From contig CAIRCN010000044.1 of the NCBI GenBank assembly GCA_903877135.1, positions 41,774 through 105,773 of the forward strand: DNA of 64,000 bases, read 5' to 3'. Positions 17,439 through 26,968 of this stretch are shown here, in pieces. A program made the translations under genes and the position numbers. This DNA is from an uncultured Opitutia bacterium (GTDB lineage Bacteria; Verrucomicrobiota; Verrucomicrobiia; Opitutales; Opitutaceae). The notes under the pieces are model-generated. The model was given only the letters and a program-made list of their open reading frames with translations, ran no database searches and was not told the DNA's origin. Every line of letters begins with the position of its first letter. The first letter of the stretch is position 1.

Positions 17439-19058
17439 CTACTTCCTCCGCGCGATTGCCTCCGCCTCCGCGTAAATCTGCCGGAAGTGCGCCGCGAGCC
17501 GGTTGGCCAGCCGCAGTTCCTCCGTCTTGTCCTTGGCCGCGAGCGTCTGCCGGAACGTCATGCTCACCTCGTCGTAGCTGAGCGCGTCGAGTTCCCCGAG
17601 TTTGTCGAGCGCCGCCGGCGGCATCCCTGCGGCGATGATCGCCCGCCACGCGCGCACCAGCTCGGGATGCGTGTCGAGACACATCACGCGGATCGCGAGC
17701 GCCGACTCGCGGAACAAGTGCGCCGTCCAGGCCGGCTGGTAAACCAACTGCTCGTCGTTCGCGAATGGCTCCGCGTCGGGATCGCTGCGCAGCGGCTTCC
17801 ACTCAGCGTGGCGGTAGAAATCCGCGCGCACCGGGAGCCGGCGCAGGGCGAAGTGCTCGGGTCCTTCCGGCACGCCAGGCCGGAAATTCCACAACTTCTG
17901 CCCCTCCATCGAGAGCGTGAACTCGAGAAAGGCTTCAGCCGCCTCGCGATGCGGCGCACCGCGGAAGATCGCGATGGGGTCGACCGAATTCACCGTGCCA
18001 CCGCGTGGCGTCACGAACGCCAGCCGCGCGGCGCCGCCGCTGCGCTGCGTCGCCACTTCGGCCTGCGCCCGCCCGTAGAAATCGATGCAGATGCCCGCCG
18101 CACAGTCGCCCTGCGCCACGTCGATCGGCGGTTTCTGCGAGGAGTCGGTGAAGTAGCGCGCGTTCGCCCCAAGCCGTTGGATGATTTTCAGCCCCGCCAT
18201 CCAGCCTTCGCGCACGGCCCGCGCCTCCAGCGTCCTCGCGTCGCTCGCCGCCGCCTGCGGATCGGCCACGCGCAGCGCCGCCAGGCGCCGCTGCATCTGC
18301 TGCTGGATGAGGTTCTCGAACGCCTTCGCGATCGAGCTGCTCTTCGTCGGGTCCGCCAGAGCGAGTTCGCCCGCATAGCGCGGATCGGCGAGGTCCGCCC
18401 ATGCGCGCGGCTGGCCAAGGCCCAGTCGCGCGAGCGAGTCGCGGTTGCAGAGGATGCCATAGCTGCTGATCACGTTGCCGAACCAGCGTCCCTGCGGATC
18501 CCAATACTCCTCGCCGGAAAACTTTTTGGGAATCAACGCGGCGGTGAACCACTCCGGGTGACGCTCCATCACTCGCGAGGGCACCACGCGGCCGGCGTCG
18601 GCCTGCAGGACAAGATCGTAGCTGCCGCCGCCGAAAAACACATCGAGCCCGCACGAAACCTCCGACGCGAGGAACGCCACGCGCGCCGCCCGCACCGCCC
18701 CTGGCGCGTCCGCCGCCAGCCGGCCATTCGCAAAGCCCGCCTGCACCTCGGCGCTCCACGCCCGGCCCAGTTTCCCGGTCCAGAAGTTCCGGAACCCCGC
18801 GACATACTCCGACTCGACGAACCGGTTGATCTCGCTCGTGCCGCCGATCACGCGCCAGTCGAGCGCCACGGTTTTCCCGGTGCGCGTGCGATACCATTTG
18901 CGGAAACCCGCGCCGAATTCCTGCCGGATCGCCTCGTTGTGCGGTGTGATGATCGCGAGCGTGACGTCGGCCCTCTCCGCCGCAGGCCGCTTCGGCCGCA
19001 GGACAAACGGCAGCACCACCGTGAGCACCAAGGCGAGGATTATGAGCGCCCGTTTCAT
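17439..19058 (-). CDS. Extracellular solute-binding protein of an iron(III)-type ABC importer
   Basis: This 539-residue protein has an N-terminal hydrophobic segment (LIILALVLTVVLPFVL) that acts as a signal peptide or anchor. It then shows the type II periplasmic-binding fold: VTLAIITPHNEAIRQEFGAG, the strand with WRVIGGTSEINR, VISSYGILCNRDSLARLGLG, AELALADPTKSSS and FVTPRGGTVNSVDPIAIFRG. These match ferric/thiamine/spermidine-type binders. It is longer than usual (330-400), with an extra C-terminal region of about 130 residues that includes repeated helices. The cognate ATPase gene lies directly upstream on the same strand, separated by a REP-like palindrome, and the likely permease is at 5296-6990. 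Confidence 0.85.
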   Translation of the reverse strand: MKRALIILALVLTVVLPFVLRPKRPAAERADVTLAIITPHNEAIRQEFGAGFRKWYRTRTGKTVALDWRVIGGTSEINRFVESEYVAGFRNFWTGKLGRAWSAEVQAGFANGRLAADAPGAVRAARVAFLASEVSCGLDVFFGGGSYDLVLQADAGRVVPSRVMERHPEWFTAALIPKKFSGEEYWDPQGRWFGNVISSYGILCNRDSLARLGLGQPRAWADLADPRYAGELALADPTKSSSIAKAFENLIQQQMQRRLAALRVADPQAAASDARTLEARAVREGWMAGLKIIQRLGANARYFTDSSQKPPIDVAQGDCAAGICIDFYGRAQAEVATQRSGGAARLAFVTPRGGTVNSVDPIAIFRGAPHREAAEAFLEFTLSMEGQKLWNFRPGVPEGPEHFALRRLPVRADFYRHAEWKPLRSDPDAEPFANDEQLVYQPAWTAHLFRESALAIRVMCLDTHPELVRAWRAIIAAGMPPAALDKLGELDALSYDEVSMTFRQTLAAKDKTEELRLANRLAAHFRQIYAEAEAIARRK

Positions 19059-19066
19059 GCTAGCCA

Positions 19067-19140
19067 GTCATCGCGAGCCCGGCGCCGCCGGGCGCGGCGA
19101 TCCAGCTGGATTGCTTCGTCGCTGCGCTCCTCGCAATGAC
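19067..19140. repeat. REP-like intergenic palindrome
   Basis: The 92-base gap between the ATPase and binding-protein genes is almost filled by an imperfect palindrome. The ends GTCATCGCGAG (19067-19077) and CTCGCAATGAC (19130-19140) are inverted copies with one mismatch. The centre GCGATCC-AGCT-GGATTGC is also self-complementary apart from a G-T pair. The segment resembles the widely dispersed REP-type intergenic repeat that on its other strand reads GTCATTGCGAGGAGCG. It could form a stem-loop that separates expression of the two genes. Confidence 0.75.
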
Positions 19141-19150
19141 AGCCATGGCA

Positions 19151-20221
19151 TCAATTCGCCAGCACCACGGCATCGTCCGGGTCGGCGCTGGCGAACACAT
19201 CGCTCTGGGCCGGCTGCTCGAGAAAACGCGGATTCAGCTCGTAAACCTTCAGCGTCACCCCGCCCGCGACAAAGTCATACTGGGCCGCTTCGCCGAGGTA
19301 AACCGACGCACCGATGCGCCCCTTCACGGCGTTGCCCGCCGGCCGCTCGCGACTCAGCCGCCAGCACTCCGGCCGGATCGACACCTTCACCGCTTCGCCC
19401 GCGCGGAGCAGCGCCGCCGGATTGCCCGGCACGCCCTCGAAACGCCCCAGCGCCGTCTCGACGACCGCCCTGCCCTCTCCAACGCCGACCACCGTGCCCG
19501 CGATGAAATCCGTTTCGCCGATGAAGTTCGCCACCATCCGGTTCACGGGCCGGCGATAAATCTCCCGCGGCGCTCCGACCTGCAGGATGCGTCCGCCGTC
19601 CAGGATCGCCATGCGGTCGGAAATCGACAGCGCCTCCTTCTGGTCGTGCGTCACATAGACCGTCGTGAGCTTGAACTCCTTGCAGACGCGCCGGATTTCC
19701 GCGCGCATTTCGAGCCGCAGCTTCGCGTCGAGGTTAGACAGCGGCTCGTCGAGCAGCAGGCAGCGGGGCCGGATGACGAGCGCCCGCGCCAGCGCCACCC
19801 GTTGCTGCTGGCCGCCGGAGAGCTCGTTCGGCCGGCGCGCACCGAACCCGCCCATGTGCACCGACTCGAGCGCCTCGCCCACGCGGCGCGTGATCTCCGC
19901 CCGCGGCACCTTCCGCTCCTCGAGGCCGAACGCCACGTTTTCCGCCACGGTCAAGTGCGGCCAGAGCGCGTAGCTTTGAAACATCATCCCCGTGTTCCGC
20001 TTGTGCGGCTCAAGGTGCGTGACGTCGTCGTCGCCGAAGAAAATCCGCCCCTCGTCGGGAATGTAGAAGCCGGCGAGACTGCGCAGCAGGGTGGTCTTGC
20101 CGCAACCGCTCGGCCCCAGCAGAAAAAACAGCTCACCGGGCTCGATTGTCAGGTCCAGGTTTTGCAGCGCCGTTACCGCTCCAAATCGTTTCGTCAGTTG
20201 CTCGATGCGGATGGAAATCAT
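19151..20221 (-). CDS. ABC transporter ATP-binding protein (PotA/FbpC type)
   Basis: This 356-residue importer ATPase has Walker A GPSGCGKTT near 40, Q-loop MMFQSYALWPHLTV near 80, signature LSGGQQQRVALARAL near 135, Walker B LLLDEPLSNLD near 160, and the switch histidine in VTHDQKEAL. A C-terminal TOBE-like regulatory domain (about residues 240-356) is typical of iron, spermidine and molybdate importers. The ATG at 20221 (MISIRIEQLTKRFG) is preferred to an upstream start because the fold begins there. The binding protein follows on the same strand. No permease is adjacent; the fused permease at 5296 is the natural partner. Confidence 0.92.
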   Translation of the reverse strand: MISIRIEQLTKRFGAVTALQNLDLTIEPGELFFLLGPSGCGKTTLLRSLAGFYIPDEGRIFFGDDDVTHLEPHKRNTGMMFQSYALWPHLTVAENVAFGLEERKVPRAEITRRVGEALESVHMGGFGARRPNELSGGQQQRVALARALVIRPRCLLLDEPLSNLDAKLRLEMRAEIRRVCKEFKLTTVYVTHDQKEALSISDRMAILDGGRILQVGAPREIYRRPVNRMVANFIGETDFIAGTVVGVGEGRAVVETALGRFEGVPGNPAALLRAGEAVKVSIRPECWRLSRERPAGNAVKGRIGASVYLGEAAQYDFVAGGVTLKVYELNPRFLEQPAQSDVFASADPDDAVVLAN

Positions 20222-20341
20222 GCGGCGGACGCGGAGCACCGAGGCAAGAATCCGACCAGGGCGAAGTCAAAGGAATAAACCCCCCGCGCCCCAAAGGAAC
20301 GTTTGCCACGCCCGCGCAACCTTGTATCGCTCACTCCACGC

Positions 20342-20926
20342 ATGACAGCCGCGAAAAGTAACGTCCTCCGCCGGGCCGGTATCCACCCCGATCTGGCCTC
20401 AGTCCTTTTTACCGACGCCCAGATCAAGCGCCGCGTCCATAGCCTGGCCGCAGAAATCAAGGCCGTCTACGGCGCCCGCGAGTTCACCATCGTCTCGCTG
20501 ATCAACGGCGCCGTCATGTTCACCGCCGACCTAATGCGGCAGATTGACAACCCCGTGCGGCTCGACTGCATCCGCGTCTCCAGCTACGGCGCGCTCACCA
20601 AGTCAGTCGGCGTCCCCCAAGTGATCGCTAGCATCACCATCGACATCACCAACCGCGACGTGCTGCTAGTCGACGACATTCTCGACACCGGCAAGACGCT
20701 GACCCTCGTGGCTGAGCTCATCCGCAAGCAGAAACCGTCGAGCCTGCGCAGCTGTGTGCTCCTCGACAAAAAATCCCGGCGCGAGGTGCCCTTCCAGGCC
20801 GACTTCGTCGGCTTCGACATTCCCGACAAATTCGTGGTGGGCTACGGCCTCGATTTCGCCGAACGCTACCGGAACCTGCCCTGCATCGGCGTGCTCAAGC
20901 CCGCCGCCCAGGCCGCACCCAAATAA
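20342..20926 (+). CDS. hpt: Hypoxanthine phosphoribosyltransferase
   Basis: This 194-residue cytosolic enzyme salvages hypoxanthine or guanine with PRPP. The type I PRTase signature VLLVDDILDTGKTLTLV near residues 110-125 is complete. Upstream are the flexible-loop region SSYGALTKSVG and LINGAVMFTADLMRQI; downstream are the base-binding FVGFDIPDKFVVGYGLDFAERYRNLP and IGVL. The ATG at 20342 is preferred; an in-frame TTG 13 codons upstream adds nothing conserved. It lies alone, divergent from the ABC ATPase gene and convergent with uvrB. Confidence 0.93.
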   Translation: MTAAKSNVLRRAGIHPDLASVLFTDAQIKRRVHSLAAEIKAVYGAREFTIVSLINGAVMFTADLMRQIDNPVRLDCIRVSSYGALTKSVGVPQVIASITIDITNRDVLLVDDILDTGKTLTLVAELIRKQKPSSLRSCVLLDKKSRREVPFQADFVGFDIPDKFVVGYGLDFAERYRNLPCIGVLKPAAQAAPK

Positions 20927-20946
20927 CACCGGCGAAGTGGGCCTGG

Positions 20947-22983
20947 CTAAAACTGGGATTTTCCTTTCGGCCCGCCTTTGCCCCGGTTTGACGGTGGATA
21001 AGGTTTCGCCGCGGCCTGCTTGCGGTAGTCGCCGCTTATCAGCGCGTTCACTTGGTCGCGCAGCAGCGCCGCCCGCTCGAACTCGAGCCGGCCTGCCGCC
21101 TCCTGCATCTCATTCTGCAACTCGGCGATCACCGCCGCGACGTCGTCCGCACTCTCGGCCACCGCCGGCTCGGTGTCGCGCTCGCCCGAGCCGTCATAGG
21201 TGTGGAGGCTTGCCTGGGCCGAGCGCGTGACACTGCGCGGGGTGATGCCGTGGGCGATGTTGTAGGCGAGCTGTTTTTCGCGCCGGTATTTCACCGTCGC
21301 CATCGTGCGCTTGATCGACTCCGTGAGGTTGTCGGCGTAGAAAATCACGCGGCCCTTCTCGTGCCGGGCGGCGCGGCCAGCTGTCTGGATCAGGCTCGTT
21401 TCACTGCGGAGAAAACCCTCCTTGTCCGCGTCGAGGATCGCAACCAGCGCGACCTCCGGCAGATCGAGTCCCTCGCGCAGCAGGTTGATGCCCACGAGCA
21501 CGTCGAAGTTGCCCAGCCGGAGATTCCGCAGGATTTCGACGCGCTCGATCGCGTCGATGTCGGAGTGCAGGTATTCCACCCGGATCTTCGACTCGCGCAG
21601 GTAGGTCGTGAGGTCTTCGGAGAGGCGCTTCGTGAGCGTGGTGACGAGCACTCGCTCGCCGGCCGAGGCGGCGGCCTTGATTTCCCCGATGAGATGCTCG
21701 ACTTGGTTCTTGGTCGGCCGCACCACAATTTCCGGATCGAGCAGGCCGGTCGGCCGGATGAGCTGCTCCGCGACCACCGCCGACTGCTTCAGCTCAAACT
21801 CCGACGGCGTGGCCGAGACGTAGAGCGTCTGCCCGGTCACCTGCTGGAACTCCTCAAAACTCTGCGGGCGGTTGTCGAGCGCGGACGGCAGCCGGAAACC
21901 GAAATTCACCAGCGTCGTCTTGCGCGCCTTGTCGCCGTTGAACATCCCGCCGATCTGCGGCACCGTCGCGTGGCTCTCGTCGATCATCAGGAGAAAATCC
22001 TTCGGGAAAAAGTCGATCAGGCAGAACGGCCGGTCACCGGCTTTCCGGCCCGTGAGGTGGCGGGAGTAGTTCTCGATGCCGCTGCAAAACCCCATCTCCT
22101 GCAGCATCTCCAGATCGTAGTTCGTCCGCATCCGCACGCGCTGCGCCTCGAGATACTGTTCATGCTGCTCGAAGAACGCCACGCGTTCGTCGAGTTCGGC
22201 CTTGATGGCGGCGATGGCGGGCTCGAGCCGGCCACGGCTCGTCACATATTGGTTCGCCGGGTAAAGGTCGAACTGCTTGAGCGTGCGGAGCACCGCTCCC
22301 GTCAGCGGATCGAACTCCGAGATCGCCTCGACGGTGTCGCCGAAAAACTCCACGCGCAGCCCGTGCTCTAGATACGCCGGCATCACGTCCACGGTGTCAC
22401 CGCGCACCCGGAAGCGGCCGGGCTTCAGCTCGTAGTCGTTCCGCTCATAGATGTTGTCCACGAGCTTTTCGAGGAGGACGTTGCGGCCGAGCGGCGCGCC
22501 GAGCCGGATCGGAATGCGCATCGCCGTGAACTCCTCGGGCGAGCCGAGCCCGTAGATGCAGGAGACGCTCGCCACCACGATCACGTCGCGCCGCGACACG
22601 AGCGAGCTGGTCGTGGCGATCCGCAGCCGCTCAATCTCCTCGTTGATCGACGAATCCTTCTCGATGAACGTGTCGCTCGACGGAATGTAGGCCTCGGGCT
22701 GGTAGTAGTCGTAGTAGCTGACGAAGTATTCGACGGCGTTCTCGGGAAAGAAATTCTTGAACTCCGAGTAAAGCTGCGCCGCGAGGGTCTTGTTGTGCGA
22801 GATGATGAGCGTCGGCCGCTGGCACTGGGCGATGACATTGGCCATCGTGAAGGTCTTGCCCGAGCCTGTAACGCCTAGGAGCGTCTGGTAGCTGTTCCCG
22901 GCGCGCACCGAGGCGACAAGCTGCGCGATCGCCTGCGGCTGGTCACCCGTCGGCTGGTAATCGGAGACGAGCTTGAAGAGCAT
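20947..22983 (-). CDS. uvrB: Excinuclease ABC subunit B
   Basis: UvrB is the damage-verification helicase of nucleotide excision repair. This 678-residue protein has Walker A GVTGSGKT at 37-44, the damage-probing beta-hairpin region [20 protein letters not shown], the DEAD-like box [11 protein letters not shown] near 332, helicase motifs [17 protein letters not shown] and QTAGRAARH, and a C-terminal UVR domain ([20 protein letters not shown]) that contacts UvrA/UvrC. Length and domain order are normal. No LexA-type box was recognised upstream. The HAD phosphatase gene ends 3 bases before its start and may be cotranscribed with it. Confidence 0.97.
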   Translation of the reverse strand: MLFKLVSDYQPTGDQPQAIAQLVASVRAGNSYQTLLGVTGSGKTFTMANVIAQCQRPTLIISHNKTLAAQLYSEFKNFFPENAVEYFVSYYDYYQPEAYIPSSDTFIEKDSSINEEIERLRIATTSSLVSRRDVIVVASVSCIYGLGSPEEFTAMRIPIRLGAPLGRNVLLEKLVDNIYERNDYELKPGRFRVRGDTVDVMPAYLEHGLRVEFFGDTVEAISEFDPLTGAVLRTLKQFDLYPANQYVTSRGRLEPAIAAIKAELDERVAFFEQHEQYLEAQRVRMRTNYDLEMLQEMGFCSGIENYSRHLTGRKAGDRPFCLIDFFPKDFLLMIDESHATVPQIGGMFNGDKARKTTLVNFGFRLPSALDNRPQSFEEFQQVTGQTLYVSATPSEFELKQSAVVAEQLIRPTGLLDPEIVVRPTKNQVEHLIGEIKAAASAGERVLVTTLTKRLSEDLTTYLRESKIRVEYLHSDIDAIERVEILRNLRLGNFDVLVGINLLREGLDLPEVALVAILDADKEGFLRSETSLIQTAGRAARHEKGRVIFYADNLTESIKRTMATVKYRREKQLAYNIAHGITPRSVTRSAQASLHTYDGSGERDTEPAVAESADDVAAVIAELQNEMQEAAGRLEFERAALLRDQVNALISGDYRKQAAAKPYPPSNRGKGGPKGKSQF

Positions 22984-22986
22984 CGG

Positions 22987-23658
22987 TCAACCGAAAACCA
23001 GCGCGCGCAAATCCGCAACCGTGAGCTCGTCGAGCCGGTGCACCACCCGGTCCACCTTGCTCTCGATCACACCAAGCTCGTGCGTCGTCGCCACGCCCAC
23101 CACCTTCATCCCGCCCGCCCGCGCCGCCTCGATCCCCGCGAAAGCGTCCTCGAAGACAATGCACCGCGCCGGCGCACAGCCGGTCTTCGCCGCGGCCTTC
23201 AGAAACACGTCCGGGTGGGGCTTGCCGTGCGTCACATCCTCCGCCGTCACCATGCCGCTGAACAGCTCCTCGAACCCCAGCACGTGCAAAATGGTGGTGA
23301 TGTTCTCGCGGTGCGTGGACGAGCCGATGCAGTTCGGCACGCCCGCCTCGCGTAATCGCTCCAGAAAGACGCGCACACCCGGCAGCGCCTGGCAGCCGCA
23401 TTCGACGACGATCTCCCGGTAAAGCGCCTCCTTGCGCAATGACAGCCGCCGCACCTCGGCCGGCTCGGCCGTCCAGCCCAGCAGATGCGGGATGATCCAC
23501 TCGTTTTTCTTGCCAAACCCCGCCTTAAAATGCCCTTCCGGCAAAGACTTGCCCTCCTCCTCCGCCAGCCGCTCCCAGCTCTCGTCGTGCTGCCGCGACG
23601 AGTCGATGATGACTCCATCCCAGTCGAAGAGGATCCCGATTTTTGCTTCAGGCTGCAT
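22987..23658 (-). CDS. HAD-superfamily phosphatase (beta-phosphoglucomutase-like)
   Basis: This 223-residue HAD hydrolase has motif I GILFDWDGVIIDSS with the nucleophile and acid aspartates near 12-14, a helical cap domain, motif II NCIGSSTHREN, motif III around GKPHPDVFLKAA, and motif IV CIVFEDAFAGIEAARAGG. This arrangement is that of beta-phosphoglucomutase, phosphoglycolate phosphatase and related sugar-phosphate phosphatases. The substrate cannot be assigned. The ATG at 23658 is chosen because the fold starts three residues later; a longer frame adds only nonconserved residues. It is upstream of uvrB on the same strand. Confidence 0.88.
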   Translation of the reverse strand: MQPEAKIGILFDWDGVIIDSSRQHDESWERLAEEEGKSLPEGHFKAGFGKKNEWIIPHLLGWTAEPAEVRRLSLRKEALYREIVVECGCQALPGVRVFLERLREAGVPNCIGSSTHRENITTILHVLGFEELFSGMVTAEDVTHGKPHPDVFLKAAAKTGCAPARCIVFEDAFAGIEAARAGGMKVVGVATTHELGVIESKVDRVVHRLDELTVADLRALVFG

Positions 23659-23793
23659 GTATTCCGTTCTGTTTTGTTGAGATAAGGCCGCGTCATTCAA
23701 GGCCTCGCCCGACCGGAAGCCAATTGCTAATCCGCCTCCACCCACCCAACCTCAGCCCAACAAATCAACAGGCAACCTCCTCCCCACCTCCCC

Positions 23794-25068
23794 ATGTCCA
23801 AAGCTATCGTCTCCACCCTCTACGATTCCGACGTCTTCAAAATGGCCTGCCGCCAGTTCGACAAGGCCGCCGACGCCATCAACCTCCCCGAAGGAATCCG
23901 AGATCGCACAAAATATCCCCGACGCTGCCTCGCCGTCGCGCTCCCCGTCAAACGCGATGACGGCAGCATCACCGTCTTCGAGGGCTATCGCGTCCAGCAC
24001 AACCTCTCCACCGGTCCCGCCAAGGGCGGTATACGCTTCCACCAAAATGTGACCATCGGCGAAGTCGCCGCGCTTGCGATGTGGATGAGTTGGAAATGCT
24101 CCCTCGCCGGCCTCCCCTATGGCGGTGCCAAGGGCGGCATCGTCGTGGATCCCTCCAAACTCACCCTCACCGAACTCGAGCATCTCTCGCGCCGCTACAT
24201 GCAGGAGATGGTGAACTTCCTCGGGCCGCACACCGACGTCGCCGCACCCGATGTTGGCACCAACGAGAGGATCATGGGCTGGATGATGGACACTTACGCC
24301 AACCACGTCGGCCACATCGAACCCGCTGTCGTCACCGGCAAACCCATCTCGCTCGGCGGCTCCCAAGGCCGCAAGGAGGCGACCGGCGCCGGTGTCGCCT
24401 ATTTCGTCAAGAAATACCTCGAAGACCTCAAGATCCCCCTCGGCAAAACGACTGTCGCCGTGCAGGGCTTCGGCAACGTCGGCAGCGAGACCGCCCTCGC
24501 CCTTCAGGCCTACGGCGCGAAGATCATCGCCATCTCCGACTACACCGGCGGCATCTACAATCCCAAGGGCATTAACATCAAAAAAGCCCTCGCCTATGTC
24601 CAATACGCCAAAGTGCTGAAGGACTTCGACGGCGGCGAACCGATCACCAACGAACAGCTCCTCGAGTTGAAATGCACTGTGCTCGCCCCCTGCGCCCTCG
24701 AACGCGTCATCACCGACCAGAACGCCGGCAAGCTGAAGTGCCGCATCATCGCCGAAGGCGCCAACGGCCCGACCACCAACGCCGCCGACAAGATCCTCGA
24801 CGCTCGCGGCGACATCGAGCTCATCCCCGACATCATGTGCAACTCCGGCGGCGTCGTCGTCTCCTACTTCGAGTGGCTGCAAAACCTCCAAAGCTACTAT
24901 TGGTCGCGCGACGAGGTCATGGAGAAGCTCTACGTGATTCTCGACCGGGCGAAGGAGTCGGTGGAATACCAGAAGCGCAAATTCAAGTTCAGCCGCCGGC
25001 TCGCCGCGCTCACGCTCGGCATCGGTCGCGTCGCCGAAGCCAAAGCCGCCCGCGGTCTGTTCCCATAA
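23794..25068 (+). CDS. gdhA: Glu/Leu/Phe/Val dehydrogenase family, probable glutamate dehydrogenase
   Basis: This 424-residue enzyme reversibly deaminates glutamate to 2-oxoglutarate. The substrate-binding region reads GPAKGGIRFHQNVT and WKCSLAGLPYGGAKGGIVVDP, with the lysines required for catalysis. TDVAAPDVGTNERIMGWMMD is a further family signature. The nucleotide-binding fold has VQGFGNVGSETA, then IIAISDYTGGIYNP, where the acidic residue after the second strand is more usual in NAD-linked enzymes. Length fits the hexameric small GDH. It is monocistronic, followed by a decayed lipoprotein gene. Confidence 0.92.
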   Translation: MSKAIVSTLYDSDVFKMACRQFDKAADAINLPEGIRDRTKYPRRCLAVALPVKRDDGSITVFEGYRVQHNLSTGPAKGGIRFHQNVTIGEVAALAMWMSWKCSLAGLPYGGAKGGIVVDPSKLTLTELEHLSRRYMQEMVNFLGPHTDVAAPDVGTNERIMGWMMDTYANHVGHIEPAVVTGKPISLGGSQGRKEATGAGVAYFVKKYLEDLKIPLGKTTVAVQGFGNVGSETALALQAYGAKIIAISDYTGGIYNPKGINIKKALAYVQYAKVLKDFDGGEPITNEQLLELKCTVLAPCALERVITDQNAGKLKCRIIAEGANGPTTNAADKILDARGDIELIPDIMCNSGGVVVSYFEWLQNLQSYYWSRDEVMEKLYVILDRAKESVEYQKRKFKFSRRLAALTLGIGRVAEAKAARGLFP

Positions 25069-25105
25069 GCGGCCCGGCCGACCGCAATGTTGGCCATTAC
25101 AAGAT

Positions 25106-25845
25106 ATAAAATCAGTCCTTCCACTCCTGACACTAGTCGGAGTGGCGCTAGCCCTTAGCGGCTGTTCCACCTATATTCCGCCCGGAGCCAAAGCCGACCT
25201 ACAGGTCTTTGCCCCGCCGAGCATTCAGGAAGGGTTCGCTGCCAAGCCGACCAGTCCCTTTCCAGCCAGCATCGCGGCCGTCAGAGTCCAGGCGCCGACT
25301 TATAGCAATCAATACCTGCGCCAGAACGGCGGACCGTATGGCTCCGGCCGGTATTCCGTCATCATGACCCGGGAGGTGGAAGAGTAGGCCCAATTTGACC
25401 GCGTTACGTCGTTGCCGCGGGTCGCCGGACTGATGGCGTTGAACCGGATGCTCCTGCCGGCCCGCTTGGAGAGCGACCGCGAGATTCGCGAGGCCGCCTC
25501 GCGACTTCAGGCGAACCTCGTCTTTATCTATTCCTTCGACACGGCGTTTTTTGACACTGACGCCGCCAGACCCCTGACTGTTATCACGTTGGGATTGTCT
25601 CCGACGAGGAAGATCACTGCAATTACGACCGTGTCTGCCCTCCTCATGGAAACGCGCACCGGTTACATCTACTCCGCTTACGAGGTCACAGAGCGGGAGG
25701 CGATCCTCTCCACCTCTCGTGGGGCAGCAACGACACGGCCGATGAGACCCGCCAGACGACAGAGAAGCGAGCCTTTGCCAAGCTGATCGATGAGCTGGCC
25801 ACGTCCTGGCCCAAGCTCCTTCAGCGCTATGAAAAGAAAAACTAA
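25106..25845 (+). pseudogene. Decayed lipoprotein gene
   Basis: Pieces of one gene can be reassembled across at least three lesions. The region starts IKSVLPLLTLVGVALALSGC, a lipoprotein signal with lipobox ALSGC, but the codon at the expected start (25106) is ATA. An in-frame TAG at 25385-25387 interrupts REVEE and AQFDRVTSLPRVAGLMALNR, which are otherwise the same frame. Near 25715-25722 one base is missing: after EVTEREAILSTS the reading continues one frame over as WGSNDTADETRQTTEKRAFA and ends at the TAA at 25843-25845. The intact ancestor would be a periplasmic lipoprotein of about 245 residues and unknown function. It lies between gdhA and an oxidoreductase gene. Confidence 0.8.
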
Positions 25846-25910
25846 CCCTCCATCGCCGGCATCGGTTACGACCGTAACATTTCCTGCGTGACAGGAGCCG
25901 AGCCAGCCAG

Positions 25911-26885
25911 ATGAAAGCGATCGTTTATACTGACTACGGGCCGCCGGAGGTGCTTCGGCTCGCGGAGGTGTCAAAATCCACGCCCAAGGAAGATGAGGTC
26001 TTGCTGGAAATCTGGGCGGCGTCGGTCAACCCGCTCGACTGGCATTTTATGCGCGGGTCGCCCTACTTTCTCCGCCTCATGGCCGGCTTGCGCCAGCCCA
26101 AGGTCAACCGCCTCGGCGTCGATGTCGCCGGCGTGGTCGAGGCCGTCGGCCGCAACGTCACGCAGTTCCAACCGGGCGATGGGGTGTTCGGCGTGTGCCG
26201 TGGCGCGTTTGCCGAGTCGGTCTGCGCCCCCGCCAAGGGCCTGGTGCGGAAACCGGCCAACCTGACCTTCGAGCAGGCGGCCGCCGTGCCCATCGCAGCC
26301 ATCAGTGCCTTGAAGGGATTGCGCGACAAGGGCCAGCTCCAGCGTGGCCAGAAGGTCTTGATCAACGGCGCGGCGGGCGGCGTCGGCACATTCGCCGTGC
26401 AGCTCGCCCGAATGTTTGGCGCGGATGTCACCGGCGTGTGCCGAACGCGAAATGTCGAACTCGTCCGCTCGCTCGGCGCCGCCCATGTCATCGACTACAC
26501 GAAGGAGAATTTTACCCAAAGCGAACAGCGGTATGATGTGATCCTCGATACCGTGGGGAATCATTCGCTCTCGGACTGCCGGCGCGCGCTGACCGCCGCA
26601 GGGACACTCGTCATGGTCGGAGGACCAAACACCAGGCGCTGGCTCGGACCAATGTCGGGGATGCTCACGTCACTCGTGTGCGCACCATTCGTGAGCCAGA
26701 AGCTGCGCCCGTTCCTGGCGCATTTGCACGGGGACGATTTGAACGTCCTGCGCGAACTCCTCGAAACCGGGAAGATAGTTCCCTCTATCGACCGGAGCTA
26801 TTCGTTGCAGGAAGTCCCCGCCGCCATCCGCTATCTGGAGGAAGGACACGCCCGGGGCAAAGTGGTGATCACGATGTCAACATAG
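25911..26885 (+). CDS. MDR-superfamily NAD(P)-dependent oxidoreductase (quinone-reductase-like)
   Basis: This 324-residue protein begins MKAIVYTDYGPPEVLRLAEV and has the GroES-like N-terminal domain with NPLDWHFMRGSP and VDVAGVVEAVGRNV. It continues to a Rossmann domain carrying VLINGAAGGVGTFAVQLARM. It lacks the structural-zinc cysteine cluster of alcohol dehydrogenases, so it belongs to the zinc-independent quinone oxidoreductase group, which reduces quinones or enones with NADPH. An AGGAG-like sequence lies just upstream of the ATG. It is probably a single-gene unit converging with the MFS transporter gene. Confidence 0.88.
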   Translation: MKAIVYTDYGPPEVLRLAEVSKSTPKEDEVLLEIWAASVNPLDWHFMRGSPYFLRLMAGLRQPKVNRLGVDVAGVVEAVGRNVTQFQPGDGVFGVCRGAFAESVCAPAKGLVRKPANLTFEQAAAVPIAAISALKGLRDKGQLQRGQKVLINGAAGGVGTFAVQLARMFGADVTGVCRTRNVELVRSLGAAHVIDYTKENFTQSEQRYDVILDTVGNHSLSDCRRALTAAGTLVMVGGPNTRRWLGPMSGMLTSLVCAPFVSQKLRPFLAHLHGDDLNVLRELLETGKIVPSIDRSYSLQEVPAAIRYLEEGHARGKVVITMST

Positions 26886-26968
26886 GCCGCCATTAACCGA
26901 GAGGAGAGAGTTAGTCTGGCTGAAGGGGGCATGTCGTGGTTTTTGATAGGTCGCCTTCGTCACCGAGA

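Noticed and set aside
25142..25786. Two separate small genes (25142-25387 and 25412-25786)
   Set aside because: Both pieces are in the same frame and are separated only by a TAG; together with the shifted third piece they read as one lipoprotein, so they are one pseudogene.
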